DNA of 64,000 bases from Verrucomicrobiaceae bacterium (GTDB lineage Bacteria > Verrucomicrobiota > Verrucomicrobiia > Verrucomicrobiales > Verrucomicrobiaceae). Positions 34,857 through 44,639 of the stretch are shown here, one piece after another. The number at the start of each line of letters is the position of its first letter. Positions within the stretch are counted from its first letter, which is position 1. The stretch lies in assembly GCA_027484445.1 (NCBI GenBank), contig JAIXSY010000021.1, positions 1 to 64,000 of the forward strand, written 5' to 3'. Both the position numbers and the translations under genes were made by a program. The notes below the pieces were generated by a model. That model was not told where the DNA came from and did no database searches. It was given only the letters and a program-made list of their open reading frames with translations.

Positions 34857-35585
34857 ATGAAGCCTCAGAATCATCGCCATCTAACTTTGGAAAAGCGAAA
34901 GCAGGAAGGATTCACTCTTGTTGAAATGCTAACGGTTGTTGGCATTATTGCACTTCTGATTGCTTTGGCAACTCCTGCGCTCGTGGACGTGATTCGTTCC
35001 ACAAGGTTAAGCTCTGCTGGAGATAGTCTTTTGAATCGCATGACGCTAGCTCAGCAGGAAGCGATTGCTAGAAGCCGTGAGGTTGAAATGAGGTTCTACA
35101 AATTCCCCAACGCGGATACAGACCGCCCCACGCAGCCTTTTTTCTATGCTTATCAGGTGGTGGAAACTCCAAGCGGTGCGGATGCGCTTGCCATCTCGGA
35201 GCCATATTACATCGAGTCAGGTATCGTTTTGGCAGACAAACAAGAAGTCTCACCCCTGCTTCAGACGACCATGCCTCAGCAGAAGCAACAGAGGTCTGGA
35301 AGTTTTGTCTTCAGTCCTGGCAACGGGATTAGCCCTGATAGCGTGCAGTACGCAGCCATGCGCTTCTACCCAGATGGCAGTTGTCGCATGTTGAATCAGG
35401 ATGACCCTAGTGCCGTCAGCACTGAATCACAAGCTGCACGGGCCTACATCACTCCTACTTTGGACCAGAGTTTTTTCACTTTGGTTGAGTGGCAGGATGC
35501 GATGCTTCCAACCATTCCTCCCAAGAACTTTTATTGCATTCAGATCGATGCATACACCGGCAAGGCGCGAGTTTATCGTCCTTGA
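34857..35585 (+). CDS. Verru_Chthon cassette protein D, pseudopilin
   Basis: This 242-residue protein starts at the ATG at 34857. The prepilin motif is G18 | FTLVE (E23) followed by MLTVVGIIALLIALATPAL. The segment RLSSAGDSLLNRMTLAQQEAIARSREVEMRF resembles the GspH/FimT signature (short helix with ARxxA and SRxxxVxL spacing), so it is the likely H-like subunit. It is the last gene of the cassette; guaB follows 51 bp downstream on the same strand, and read-through into guaB is possible. A downstream terminator is not obvious. Confidence 0.88.
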   Translation: MKPQNHRHLTLEKRKQEGFTLVEMLTVVGIIALLIALATPALVDVIRSTRLSSAGDSLLNRMTLAQQEAIARSREVEMRFYKFPNADTDRPTQPFFYAYQVVETPSGADALAISEPYYIESGIVLADKQEVSPLLQTTMPQQKQQRSGSFVFSPGNGISPDSVQYAAMRFYPDGSCRMLNQDDPSAVSTESQAARAYITPTLDQSFFTLVEWQDAMLPTIPPKNFYCIQIDAYTGKARVYRP

Positions 35586-35636
35586 TCGAGAGCGAATTTC
35601 TGCGTGACAGAGGCTTGAGTGCTGATTAGATGGCCC

Positions 35637-37097
35637 ATGGGCGAACTACCTCCTCTTGCACTCAGTTTTGACGATGTGTTGCTCCTGCCCGGGTTGAGCG
35701 AAGTGCTCCCTGGTGATGTGGACATCAGCACTCTTTTCGGCGGCTCCATCCGTCTCAACGTGCCTGTTCTTTCATCGGCGATGGATACGGTGACTGAATC
35801 CGAGTTAGCCATTGCATTGGCTCGTGAAGGCGGCATGGGCGTTGTCCATCGCAACTGCCCGATTGATTATCAGGCGGAGCAAGTGGCGCGAGTGAAGCGC
35901 TCCGAAAATACGGTCATTCAGCATCCTCATGCGGTACGCCCTGAAACAACACTGGGAGAACTCCAGTGGTTGATGCAAACGAAGGGCGTCAGTGGTTTCC
36001 CCGTCGTCGATCCTGACCATAGGCTCGTCGGCATGGTGACAAGCAGGGACATGTGGTACATGGAGGACGAGAAAACCCCCGTTTCTGCCATCATGACACC
36101 GCGGGAGCGACTCGCCACCGGCACGGAGAAAACCTCCTTTGAAGAAGCGCTCAAGATCCTCTACACGCATCGCATCGAAAAACTTCCGTTGGTGGATGCC
36201 GAGGGGCGTTTGGCAGGCTTGATCACGAAGCAGGATGTCACGAAACGCAACACGTTCACGCACGCGGCAAAGGACGGCAATGGACAGCTCCGGGTCGGTG
36301 CTGCGGTGGGCGTGGGTGATGATTGTGCCGATCGTGGTGTCGCCTTGGTGGCGGCTGGTGCCGATGCGCTTTTCATTGATGCAGCCACCGGGCACACCTC
36401 TCGTGTGGCTTCCGTCATCGAAAAATTACGATCCAAAGTGGGTGCGGATGTGCCGGTGGTTGCCGGGAATGTGGTCACGTCGGATGGTGCCCTGCATTTG
36501 ATCCAAGCAGGTGCTTCAGCCATCAAGGTAGGCGTCGGGCCAGGCTCCATCTGCACGACCCGCATTATCTCGGGAGTAGGCATGGCTCAATTCACAGCCG
36601 TTCAAGAAGTTGCCTCGGTTTGTAGGGAGCGCGGTGTCACGGTGATTGCCGATGGTGGCATTCGTTACTCGGGCGATATCGTCAAAGCCCTGGCGGGTGG
36701 AGCGGATTGCGTGATGCTGGGCTCGCTGCTCGCTGGCACGGCGGAGAGTCCTGGCAACATGGTCAAGTGGCAGGGACGCACCTTTAAGGAATATCGGGGC
36801 ATGGGCAGTCTCAAAGCCATGCGCAAAGGCGCAGGAGACCGTTATGGTCAGAACAGTTCTGGCAAATTGGTGCCCGAAGGCGTCGAGGCTCGGGTGCCAT
36901 TCAAAGGTGCGCTGGCCGATGTGGTCTTCCAGCTCATGGGGGGGCTGCGCAGCGGCATGGGCTATGTGGGGGCCAAGAATCTGGATGAATTACGCGCAAA
37001 GGCTCGGTTCGTTCGCATCACCGCAGGTGGTTTGAAGGAAAGCCATCCGCACGATGTCGTCATCACGGAGGAGCCGGTGAATTACGAGCCACACTAA
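35637..37097 (+). CDS. guaB: Inosine-5'-monophosphate dehydrogenase
   Basis: It oxidises IMP to XMP with NAD+, the committed step of GMP synthesis, in the cytosol. From the ATG at 35637 there are 486 residues (a GTG at 35619 is an alternative start). The TIM barrel begins with [10 protein letters not shown] and SSAMDTVTE. Two CBS domains occupy about residues 92-205 ([41 protein letters not shown]). The catalytic loop [10 protein letters not shown] has the nucleophile at C306, and the mobile flap carries YRGMGSL. Length and motifs are complete. It follows the pseudopilin cassette and converges with the carboxypeptidase gene with only about 11 bp between stops. Confidence 0.97.
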   Translation: MGELPPLALSFDDVLLLPGLSEVLPGDVDISTLFGGSIRLNVPVLSSAMDTVTESELAIALAREGGMGVVHRNCPIDYQAEQVARVKRSENTVIQHPHAVRPETTLGELQWLMQTKGVSGFPVVDPDHRLVGMVTSRDMWYMEDEKTPVSAIMTPRERLATGTEKTSFEEALKILYTHRIEKLPLVDAEGRLAGLITKQDVTKRNTFTHAAKDGNGQLRVGAAVGVGDDCADRGVALVAAGADALFIDAATGHTSRVASVIEKLRSKVGADVPVVAGNVVTSDGALHLIQAGASAIKVGVGPGSICTTRIISGVGMAQFTAVQEVASVCRERGVTVIADGGIRYSGDIVKALAGGADCVMLGSLLAGTAESPGNMVKWQGRTFKEYRGMGSLKAMRKGAGDRYGQNSSGKLVPEGVEARVPFKGALADVVFQLMGGLRSGMGYVGAKNLDELRAKARFVRITAGGLKESHPHDVVITEEPVNYEPH

Positions 37098-37108
37098 GCT
37101 CGCCACAG

Positions 37109-38086
37109 TCACCAAGCGGAGGCAAGCCCGCCGCCACTGGCTTTTTTCAGCCCCCAGCTCATCAGCAATCGTGCGTCATCCCAGATGTAACGCGTTTTTG
37201 TGCCCAGTTGGACCAGGATCACGCTGCGGCCGCGGCTAGTGGCGGTGGAGATGAGGCAACGGCCGCTGGCGTTGGTGTAGCCAGTCTTCATGCCGTTGCA
37301 CTCTGGCATCACGCCTAGCAGTTCATTCGTGTTTTTGAGGGTGATGGTGCGCCCATCGCGGCGCGTGAAAGTGTAGTATTTTCGACGCACAGCATCACGA
37401 ATCACGGGCTGACGATAAGCGGCCATCGCGATGCGGGCCATGTCTCTAGCCGTGGAATGTTGGCCTCCGACGGTGAGACCGTGTGCATTGTAAAAGCGGC
37501 TGTTGGTGCAGCCCAGCGCCCTGGCTTTGGCAGTCATTTTGGCTGCAAAAGCCACGGTGCTTCCGGCATTGTCACGCGCTAGCACATTGGCCACATCGTT
37601 GCAGCTTTTGATCAAAAAAGCGTAAAGTAGATGTCTTCGCGTGTAGCTGTCTCCAGGACGCAAACCCAGCACGGTAGGCTCCACGCGCACATCGGAGGCT
37701 TGCACGGTCACTCGCTTGTCCAGATTACCAGCATCCAGCACCACGAGTGCAGTGAGGATCTTTTGCGTGCTCGCCACCGCACGAGGAGTCTCCGCAGCGC
37801 GCCCTGCGAGGTGACGGCCCGTGTTGGCATCGATCAGCAGGTAGGAAGCGGCGCGGATCGCGGGGGCTCCACTTGGCATGGCAGCCAGCGTTGCTTCCGC
37901 ATCGAAATGGCTCCCCAATTCTCCCATCAATGGCACAGGGGTCGCGACAGGATAGGTCCAGTCATCTGCATAGGGCGTGGTTGCCGCGTTTAGGCGCGAA
38001 AAATCCCCCTGTAGGTTGCCTGCACATGCGGAGAGGAGCAGTGGCACAGCGGCAAAGAGGAGGCGGGCAAAGGCACGGGTAAGCAT
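37109..38086 (-). CDS. D-alanyl-D-alanine carboxypeptidase (peptidase S11), lipoprotein
   Basis: This penicillin-binding-protein-type enzyme trims the terminal D-Ala from peptidoglycan stem peptides. The 325-residue protein has a lipobox LLSAC (C21), suggesting an outer- or inner-membrane lipoprotein in the periplasm. All three active-site motifs are present: SxxK as S106-TQ-K109, SxN as S161-C-N163 and KTG at 267-269. The C-terminal domain typical of DacA is missing, so it is closer to short S11 enzymes. It converges with guaB and is divergent from the amidase gene (210 bp between starts), which also acts on peptidoglycan. Confidence 0.92.
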   Translation of the reverse strand: MLTRAFARLLFAAVPLLLSACAGNLQGDFSRLNAATTPYADDWTYPVATPVPLMGELGSHFDAEATLAAMPSGAPAIRAASYLLIDANTGRHLAGRAAETPRAVASTQKILTALVVLDAGNLDKRVTVQASDVRVEPTVLGLRPGDSYTRRHLLYAFLIKSCNDVANVLARDNAGSTVAFAAKMTAKARALGCTNSRFYNAHGLTVGGQHSTARDMARIAMAAYRQPVIRDAVRRKYYTFTRRDGRTITLKNTNELLGVMPECNGMKTGYTNASGRCLISTATSRGRSVILVQLGTKTRYIWDDARLLMSWGLKKASGGGLASAW

Positions 38087-38296
38087 GATTCGGGAGGGAA
38101 CGAACCGCAGTTTTCATGCCGTGAAACAGCGGTGTCAACCCACGGCGAATCAAGCGAGGTGAGGATGAGAAACGACATGGGTCAATGGAGCTTTCGCGGA
38201 CGAAGGTCCATTCCTCGATCTTTAACTCAGGATAGAGCTCAAAAAGAGCACAGGCTTGCCTTTGCAAAAAGGATCGCGACGCCATAGTGCTCTGTC

Positions 38297-39043
38297 ATGT
38301 TCATGCGCTGCGCCAGATTCGTCCTTCCTGCGCTTTTGACGGTCGCCGTCATCATCGCTGCCTGCTCCACACCGACCAACCGCTCTCGCATTGCCAGTTG
38401 GGAGTCGCGTTATCACGATGCCTTCCTGGGCCGAGTGACGCCAATGCAGCTGCTGGGTGAGGTCAACATGCGCATGGATCTCATCCCTGCGGGCACGGCG
38501 GGTCGCAAAATTTATCGACCGATGACCCCGCGCTACATCACCATTCACAGCACCCAGAATTACACTGGGAATGCCTACAATCACGCACTAGCCCTCAAGC
38601 GGGGAGCTTTGCGTGCCACCAAGCGCAAAGGTGGGAATCGTATCGGTTTCCTGACTTGGCATTTCACGGTTCAGGAAGACATCGCCATTCAGCACTTGCC
38701 CTGTCGTGAGCAGGGTGAGCATGCTGATTTTGATGGGCCCGGAAACAACTATAGCATCGGCATCGAGATGTGTGAGCATCGTGGCAATGACATCGCCTTG
38801 ACCATCGACAAAACGGCGCGGCTCGCTGCCTACTTGATGTACACTTACAACATTCCGCTTAGCCATGTGGTGCCGCATTACCACTGGCCGCGCATCAGTC
38901 CTTACATCAGAGATCCGCACAAAAACTGTCCGCATTTCCTCATGGATGGGGGACGGCCGCGTGGCACCTGGCAGTGGTTCCTGAATCGAGTGAACTTCCA
39001 CTACAATCGCCTCATTCCTGGCCCTGCCACCCCTTTAGGCTGA
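38297..39043 (+). CDS. N-acetylmuramoyl-L-alanine amidase (amidase_2/PGRP fold), lipoprotein
   Basis: It is predicted to cut the bond between MurNAc and L-Ala in peptidoglycan or its fragments. A hydrophobic signal with lipobox VIIAAC (C23) precedes the domain. The zinc site can be placed at H84 (ITIHST), H194 or H196 (VPHYHW) and the NCPHF segment (C211/H213), as in amidase_2 proteins. The stretch YSIGIEMCEH matches the conserved NxxSIGIE block. Its start is divergent from the D,D-carboxypeptidase, and the next gene starts 4 bp after its stop. A second start at 38303 would differ by only two residues. Confidence 0.9.
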   Translation: MFMRCARFVLPALLTVAVIIAACSTPTNRSRIASWESRYHDAFLGRVTPMQLLGEVNMRMDLIPAGTAGRKIYRPMTPRYITIHSTQNYTGNAYNHALALKRGALRATKRKGGNRIGFLTWHFTVQEDIAIQHLPCREQGEHADFDGPGNNYSIGIEMCEHRGNDIALTIDKTARLAAYLMYTYNIPLSHVVPHYHWPRISPYIRDPHKNCPHFLMDGGRPRGTWQWFLNRVNFHYNRLIPGPATPLG

Positions 39044-39047
39044 TCTC

Positions 39048-39944
39048 ATGAAAGTGCTCATGGCTATCCTTGCGGCAGGTCAGGCCGTTTTGCTTTCGGC
39101 AGCAGAGCCTTTGGCGCTTCCGGTAGAATCAAATGCTATCCTAGAAGATCGTCGCATTCACGAAAGCTCAGGTCTCACCCGCAGTTTGCGTCAGCATGGA
39201 CTCTTCTGGACGCACAATGATTCGGGCAGTGAGCCCTGCTTGTTCGCGATTGATGAAAAAGGCAAGACTCGCGCTAAAGTTCGACTGCCAGACGCGGTGA
39301 ATTTTGATTGGGAAGACATCGCCTCTGCACCTGCGGTGGATGGCACGCCCATGCTCTACGTGGCAGACATCGGGGATAACCTGCATGTGCGCGTGGCCAT
39401 CTCTGTTTACGAATTGCCGGAGCCCGAGCTGCCGAAAGATCCGGGCAAAGAAGTCCAGAGTGGTCGTCCGCGCCTTTGGCATGCCCGCTATCCTTCAGGC
39501 AAACCAGATGCCGAAACCATCCTCGTGCATCCCCTGACACGACAGATCTTCATCGTCACCAAGCAGCTGGAAGGTCATAGCGAGGTCTATGCCTTTCCGA
39601 CGCAACCCCTTCCCCCAGGAGAGACTGTGGTGTTGGAAAAAATCACTGCCCTTGAATTCCCCGCGCTAGCCCGTGCAGGCAAACGCCCGCATCATGCTTG
39701 CATGGTCACTGCAGGTGATTTTTCCCCCGACGGCACGCACTTGATCCTCGCCACCTACAGCCATCTGCATGAGTGGACCTTGCGGCCGGGCAGACCCTTG
39801 GCTGAGGCATTCGCCAAACCTGCCCGCCTGCTGCTGCCGCCGCTGACAGCTCAGATGGAGGGTGTCTGCTACGATGCCAATGGTCGCAGCCTTTGGTTCA
39901 CCAGCGAGCGTCTGCCCGCTCCGCTCTATCATCTTCGGCGTTGA
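39048..39944 (+). CDS. Secreted protein of unknown function, probably a beta-propeller
   Basis: This 298-residue protein has a signal peptide (MKVLMAILAAGQAVLLSAAEP). The body has repeated beta-strand motifs: HESSGLTRSLRQHGLFWTHND, NFDWEDIASA, MLYVADIGDN and AQMEGVCYDANGRSLWFTSE. This E/SSGL...WEDIA...DIGDN pattern occurs in proteins related to phytase-like and esterase-like propellers, but no catalytic site can be assigned. It lies 4 bp after the amidase gene and overlaps no other gene, so the two are probably co-transcribed. Confidence 0.7.
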   Translation: MKVLMAILAAGQAVLLSAAEPLALPVESNAILEDRRIHESSGLTRSLRQHGLFWTHNDSGSEPCLFAIDEKGKTRAKVRLPDAVNFDWEDIASAPAVDGTPMLYVADIGDNLHVRVAISVYELPEPELPKDPGKEVQSGRPRLWHARYPSGKPDAETILVHPLTRQIFIVTKQLEGHSEVYAFPTQPLPPGETVVLEKITALEFPALARAGKRPHHACMVTAGDFSPDGTHLILATYSHLHEWTLRPGRPLAEAFAKPARLLLPPLTAQMEGVCYDANGRSLWFTSERLPAPLYHLRR

Positions 39945-39979
39945 AGGCTCTCGCCAAGCAACTCACTTCTGCGCCCCTC

Positions 39980-41578
39980 ATGCCGAATCGTCCACTCCTG
40001 GTCCTCTGCCTGTTCGCTCTCCTCGCGGGCTGGAATCTCTTTCAGGGTGGCGGACTCGGCTCGGACTTAGGTGGCGATCCTGATGAGCCCGCTCATGCCG
40101 TGACAAGCCTCATGGTGCGCGATTACCTCGCGGGCGGCTTTTTGCAAAATCCGGCCAACTTTGCCAAGCGCTACTATGCCGACTTCCCCAAGGTGGCCCT
40201 CGGCCACTACCCGCCGGGCTATTACCTGCTGGGCGGCTTGGCCTTGCTGGTCTGGCCGCAGCCTGTCACGCTCATCGTACTTCAGGCCGTGCTGGCCTTC
40301 ACACTAGGCGTGCTGACATGGCGACTGGGCAGGCATCTGGTTTCCGAAGCCGCGTCCATCGCTGCGGCGGCAGTGGTGGTGATGCTGCCGGTGATGGCGA
40401 AGATCCAGTCCCACGCCATGGCGGATCTCCTGCTCGCCGTGCTCGTCTGTCTCTCGGCAGCCGCCTGGGTGCGCTTTCTCCAAGCGCCGAAGGTGGCCTC
40501 GGCGCTGGCCTTTGGCTTCCTTGCCGCCGCAGCCATCCTGACCAAGGGCTCCGCCCTCATGCTCGGGGCTGTGCCCGTGTTCAGCATCATTCTCCTGCGC
40601 CGGTGGGACCTGCTGAAAAACGGGCGCTGGTGGCTGGCGGGTGTGCCGGTCGGGCTGCTGGCCTTTCCCTGGATGCTGTTCACGGCCAAAATCACCCGCG
40701 AAGGCATGGTGGACACCACGCTTTCCGCCTTCCTGCGCGACGCCGTGCCTGCCTATCTGCAAGAATGGCGGGAAAGCCATGGCCTGCTGCTCATGGGGCT
40801 AGCTGCCATCGGACTGCTAGTGCTGATCGTTCGCGCCTTGCATCGGCGCTTGTCCGAGCCGCAGGCGGTGCTGCTTTCTTTGTTGGCTGGTGGAGCAGCG
40901 ATTTTGTTGCTGGTGCCCGCAGGCATCACCTCGCGTTACCTTGCGCCGCTCGTGCCTGCCTTGGCGATTTTGGCAGCCATCGGGGCTGAGTTGCCCCTGC
41001 CGCGTCTCGCGGCCTTCTTCCCTGGGGACTTCCGGCGGTTGGCAGCCTGGGTCACGGTGCCGTTGTTCGTGGCTGCAAGCACTGCACAACCCTGGATGAA
41101 CTACTGGCCAAAGGCCGTCCATGGTTTCAGCCAGGCCGTCACCCAGGCGCTGCCAGACATTGCCAAGGCCACGCCAACCGCGCAGGCACAATGGTTGGTC
41201 AGCTCCGATCCACGTGGCGAGGGCGCCATCATCGCCGAGGCCGCCTTTCGCCTGCCTGCGCGCGCTCCATCGCCCCTGCGCATCCACCGCGCTAGCAAGG
41301 ATCTTTCCGTGAGTGACTGGATGGGACGCGGCTATCAACTGGCTGCCCGCACGGAGGCTGACATGCTCGCTCGGTTGGACGAACTGCACATCAGCACCGT
41401 CTTCCTCGACCAGTCGATGCGCGAAAGCCAGCGCGTTGAACATCACGACTTGCTCCAACGTGCCCTTCTCTCTGTCCCTGACCGCTGGCAGCTCACGCAG
41501 ACCGTGCCCATCACGCGTTTGTTGTGGGAAAAAGGCGAACTACAGGTGTATCAATGCACGGCTTCTGCATCCAGGTAA
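39980..41578 (+). CDS. GT-C family glycosyltransferase, PMT_2/ArnT-like integral membrane protein
   Basis: The ATG at 39980 (532 residues) gives an N-terminal membrane helix at once; the frame is open upstream into the preceding gene. The first periplasmic loop carries the acidic motif GDPDEPAH (DxDE), as in the catalytic loop of dolichyl-phosphate-mannose and ArnT-type enzymes, followed by HYPPGYYLLGGLAL. About ten or more hydrophobic segments follow, then a soluble C-terminal domain of about 170 residues. Such enzymes use polyprenyl-phosphate sugars to modify lipids or proteins at the outer face of the inner membrane. Substrate and acceptor cannot be inferred. Confidence 0.85.
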   Translation: MPNRPLLVLCLFALLAGWNLFQGGGLGSDLGGDPDEPAHAVTSLMVRDYLAGGFLQNPANFAKRYYADFPKVALGHYPPGYYLLGGLALLVWPQPVTLIVLQAVLAFTLGVLTWRLGRHLVSEAASIAAAAVVVMLPVMAKIQSHAMADLLLAVLVCLSAAAWVRFLQAPKVASALAFGFLAAAAILTKGSALMLGAVPVFSIILLRRWDLLKNGRWWLAGVPVGLLAFPWMLFTAKITREGMVDTTLSAFLRDAVPAYLQEWRESHGLLLMGLAAIGLLVLIVRALHRRLSEPQAVLLSLLAGGAAILLLVPAGITSRYLAPLVPALAILAAIGAELPLPRLAAFFPGDFRRLAAWVTVPLFVAASTAQPWMNYWPKAVHGFSQAVTQALPDIAKATPTAQAQWLVSSDPRGEGAIIAEAAFRLPARAPSPLRIHRASKDLSVSDWMGRGYQLAARTEADMLARLDELHISTVFLDQSMRESQRVEHHDLLQRALLSVPDRWQLTQTVPITRLLWEKGELQVYQCTASASR

Positions 41579-41625
41579 GACGTGTGCTGAAAGGATGTCA
41601 CGCTCTGCGTTGATTTCTGAATGCC

Positions 41626-44547
41626 ATGCCCCGCCTTTTGCTCCTGCTGCTTGTCTTTGCCACCACCGCCCATGCTCAGATGGCGAACCAACCGCCTGTG
41701 CCACGCTGGATCGGCCTGGCGAAGGCCGACGGTCAGGCTTCGGTGGAGCTGCGCTTTGAGCCAAAAGGCGCGCTGCTCAAAGCCATACTTCTGCTCGCCT
41801 GTGGCACCGACACGCAGGTCACCCTGAATGGCCGGGCAGTCCGCCAAGTGCCTGCCACGCTGGATCAGCCTGCCGTCAGCTTGGATCTGACCTCGCAAGT
41901 CGCACAGGGGCCCAATCTGCTGCGCCTGACGGCCTACGCTCCGCGCGTCGCCGCGCTGCTGGAGCTCAATGGCGACCTCGCCGCCGTGCGTTGGATCGTT
42001 ACGGACGCAGCCTGGACCTCGCCGGATGGCAAAGTGACGGACCTTGGCTCAGTCGATGCCACGGGCGCTGTGAATCCCTTTGATCTGAAGAAAACCTTCG
42101 ATGCCTACAATTCATGGCAGCTCGCCAAGCCCGGCGCGCAAAGCCAGGCCACCGATCCCGCCGACTTCACCGTGCCTGAGGGCTTTCGCGTGCAGCTCGT
42201 GCGCTCCGCCCAGCCCGGTGAGGATTCTTGGGTGGCCATGGCCTTCGACCCGCAGGGCGGCATCACCCTGGCGCGTGAAAAGAAGGGCCTGCTGCGCTTT
42301 GACCCGAAATCAGGCCGCATGACGGAGGTGGAAAACAGCCTGCTGGAATGCCGCGGCCTGCTGCATGCGCATGGTGTGCTTTATGCCAATGCCAACAACA
42401 CGAAGGCCCTCTTCCGCCTCCGTGATGCAGATGGAGACGGCGTGCTTGAGCAAAAGGAGGAACTCATGCGCACCGAGGGCGGCGTGGGCCATGGGCGGAA
42501 TCACATCAAGTTAGGCCCGGATGGCCGCATCTGGATCGCCCATGGCAACAACGTCTTGTTGCCCAGCCCGCTCTCTCTCCACTCACCGCTGAAAAACTAC
42601 GCCTGGGACCAGGTGCTGCCGAATCCCTGGGACGGCAGCATGTTTGACGGCACTGCCGAGATGCCCGCCGGGCACATCCTGGCCTACGATCCTGCCACGG
42701 GCAGCATCGAGCTTGTCGCAGGCGGCCTGCGCAATCCCCTCGACATCGCCTTCAACCGTGAGGGCGAGCTTTTCACCTATGATGCGGACATGGAGCGCGA
42801 TGTCGGCGCGCCCTGGTACATGCCCACGCGCGTGCTGCATGTCGTCTCCGGCGCGGACTTCGGCTGGCGCCGCGGCACGGGCCGCTCTCCCGCTTGGTAT
42901 GTGGACACGCTGCCCAGCGTGGTGGACATCGGCCTGTCCTCGCCCACAGGCATCTGCTTTGGCCATGGGCTGAAGTTTCCGCCAAAGTATCAAGACGCCT
43001 TGTTCATCCTCGACTGGAGCTATGGCCGCATCATCGCCGTGCATCTTCAGGAAAAGGGCGCGAGTTACACGGGCACGCAGCAGACCTTCATCTCTGGCCG
43101 CCCGCTGAATGTCACCGATGCCGCTGTGGGACCCGATGGCGCCCTGTGGTTCACCACCGGTGGGCGCGGCACGCAGAGCGGCCTGTATCGCATTGAGTTC
43201 ATGGGCAAAGCACCCGCGCAGGCAGACCTCGCCCACCAACCCGACTCCATAGCGAAGGAACGGCGTGCTTTGCGGCATCGGCTGGAGGCATGGCATGGCG
43301 AAGTTCCAGCCTCACAACGTGCTGAAGCGCTCGCGACGGCGCTTCCTGCTTTGGATCATGACGATCGCTTCATCCGCCATGCCGCGCGTCTGGCACTGGA
43401 GGCCTTGCCAAGGGACATGTGGAAAAAAGAGCTGCTGGAGGAGTCCACCGGCTGGCGGGCCATTCTCGGCAGTCTCGCTCTGGCGCGCGTGGGTGGGGCA
43501 GGGGAGTTGATGGGCATTTTGTCGAGGCTGACTTCACTGCCTTGGGCGCGGTTGAACGATGAGCAGCGGCTCGCCAGCCTGCGCACACTCAGCGTGGCCC
43601 TTGCCCGCCTCGGCGATGTGTCAGCAGAGTCCAGGGCGGCCCTGCTGCGCTGGCTGGAGCCGCTTTACCCTGCTGAAAGCCGTGAGCTGAACCAAGAACT
43701 CTGCCGCCTGCTGATCCGGCTAGAGTCCAAGACCGTGCTCGCAGGATCACTCGCGCTTTTGCAAAAAGCCACCGCCAGCGAGGACCTGCTGTTTTACCCC
43801 GTGCAGCTCCGCCTGCTCAAAGAAGGCTGGACCCTGGAGGCGCGCCGCACGGTTTTCGAAGCACTGAACCGCGCGGAAAAGCACAACGGCTCCAGCACCT
43901 ACTTCAAGGCACTCCAGGACACCCGCAGCGAGATGGCTGCTACGCTGCCAGCGGAGCAGATGACCGCCCTGGCCGCCATCATCCACCCGCCCAAGCCTGT
44001 CGCGCTCTCCCCGCACGCGATGCCCGGCCACACCTTCCGTGTCTGGAAGCTGGAGGATCTGGAGCCGCGCCTAGCCGAGGTGGCGCGCGGCCGGTCTTTT
44101 GAAAAGGGGCGCGCCGCCGCCATCGCTGCGCAGTGTGTGTTTTGCCACACGATGAGCGGCGACCGCAGCCTGCCTGCCGGGCTTTTTGGGCCTGAACTCG
44201 TCCAGGTGTCCTCGCGTTTTGGCCGCCGCGACCTGCTCGACCACATCCTGAACCCCTCCAAGGTTGTCGATGAAAAATACCGCTTCCTTACTGTCACCAC
44301 CGCGGATGGCAAAACCACCACCGGTAGCCTGGAGAGCGAGGATGACGAACGTCTGGTGCTGAAGCCCAACCCGCTCTCACCCGACGTGGTGGAGGTGGGC
44401 AAAAGCCTGATCAAAACGCGCAGCATCACCGAGACCTCACCCATGCCCGTCGGCTTGCTGAATTCCCTGAAGGCGGAGCAGATCCTCGATCTCCTGGCCT
44501 TCATGGAAGCCAGTGGCGATGCGAGCAAGCCCAACTTCAAGCCCTAG
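41626..44547 (+). CDS. PVC-type membrane-bound dehydrogenase with C-terminal heme-binding domain
   Basis: A 973-residue protein with a signal peptide (cleavage near AHA-Q18). After a short N-terminal beta domain, residues about 170-540 form a sorbosone/glucose-dehydrogenase-like propeller (FRVQLVRSA, GHILAYDPATG, GLRNPLDIAFNREGELFTYD, PDGALWFTTGGRG). Helical HEAT-like repeats follow. The last 140 residues are the putative heme-binding domain of Planctomycetes and Verrucomicrobia: CVFCH (C837, C840, H841) for covalent c-type heme, then LLDHILNPSKVVDEKY and a strand-rich end. It is probably a periplasmic electron-transferring dehydrogenase of sugars or related compounds; the substrate is unknown. 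It is in the same direction as its neighbours, with about 50 bp upstream. Confidence 0.88.
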   Translation: MPRLLLLLLVFATTAHAQMANQPPVPRWIGLAKADGQASVELRFEPKGALLKAILLLACGTDTQVTLNGRAVRQVPATLDQPAVSLDLTSQVAQGPNLLRLTAYAPRVAALLELNGDLAAVRWIVTDAAWTSPDGKVTDLGSVDATGAVNPFDLKKTFDAYNSWQLAKPGAQSQATDPADFTVPEGFRVQLVRSAQPGEDSWVAMAFDPQGGITLAREKKGLLRFDPKSGRMTEVENSLLECRGLLHAHGVLYANANNTKALFRLRDADGDGVLEQKEELMRTEGGVGHGRNHIKLGPDGRIWIAHGNNVLLPSPLSLHSPLKNYAWDQVLPNPWDGSMFDGTAEMPAGHILAYDPATGSIELVAGGLRNPLDIAFNREGELFTYDADMERDVGAPWYMPTRVLHVVSGADFGWRRGTGRSPAWYVDTLPSVVDIGLSSPTGICFGHGLKFPPKYQDALFILDWSYGRIIAVHLQEKGASYTGTQQTFISGRPLNVTDAAVGPDGALWFTTGGRGTQSGLYRIEFMGKAPAQADLAHQPDSIAKERRALRHRLEAWHGEVPASQRAEALATALPALDHDDRFIRHAARLALEALPRDMWKKELLEESTGWRAILGSLALARVGGAGELMGILSRLTSLPWARLNDEQRLASLRTLSVALARLGDVSAESRAALLRWLEPLYPAESRELNQELCRLLIRLESKTVLAGSLALLQKATASEDLLFYPVQLRLLKEGWTLEARRTVFEALNRAEKHNGSSTYFKALQDTRSEMAATLPAEQMTALAAIIHPPKPVALSPHAMPGHTFRVWKLEDLEPRLAEVARGRSFEKGRAAAIAAQCVFCHTMSGDRSLPAGLFGPELVQVSSRFGRRDLLDHILNPSKVVDEKYRFLTVTTADGKTTTGSLESEDDERLVLKPNPLSPDVVEVGKSLIKTRSITETSPMPVGLLNSLKAEQILDLLAFMEASGDASKPNFKP

Positions 44548-44639
44548 CCGTCCTGGTTTGCAGGTGCAGTCGCCAGACTGCGAAAAACCGCCGTGCAGTC
44601 TCCTTGCAAGAAGGCTCAGGCGTGTCCTTTTGCAGGCTC

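Noticed and set aside
37098..37108. Shared terminator between guaB and the carboxypeptidase gene
   Set aside because: The gap is only about 11 bp and no inverted repeat is visible.
40282..44540. Several 150-250 codon minus-strand frames opposite the glycosyltransferase and dehydrogenase genes
   Set aside because: High-GC coding strands leave open antisense frames; the translations are Arg/Ala/Ser-rich and meaningless.
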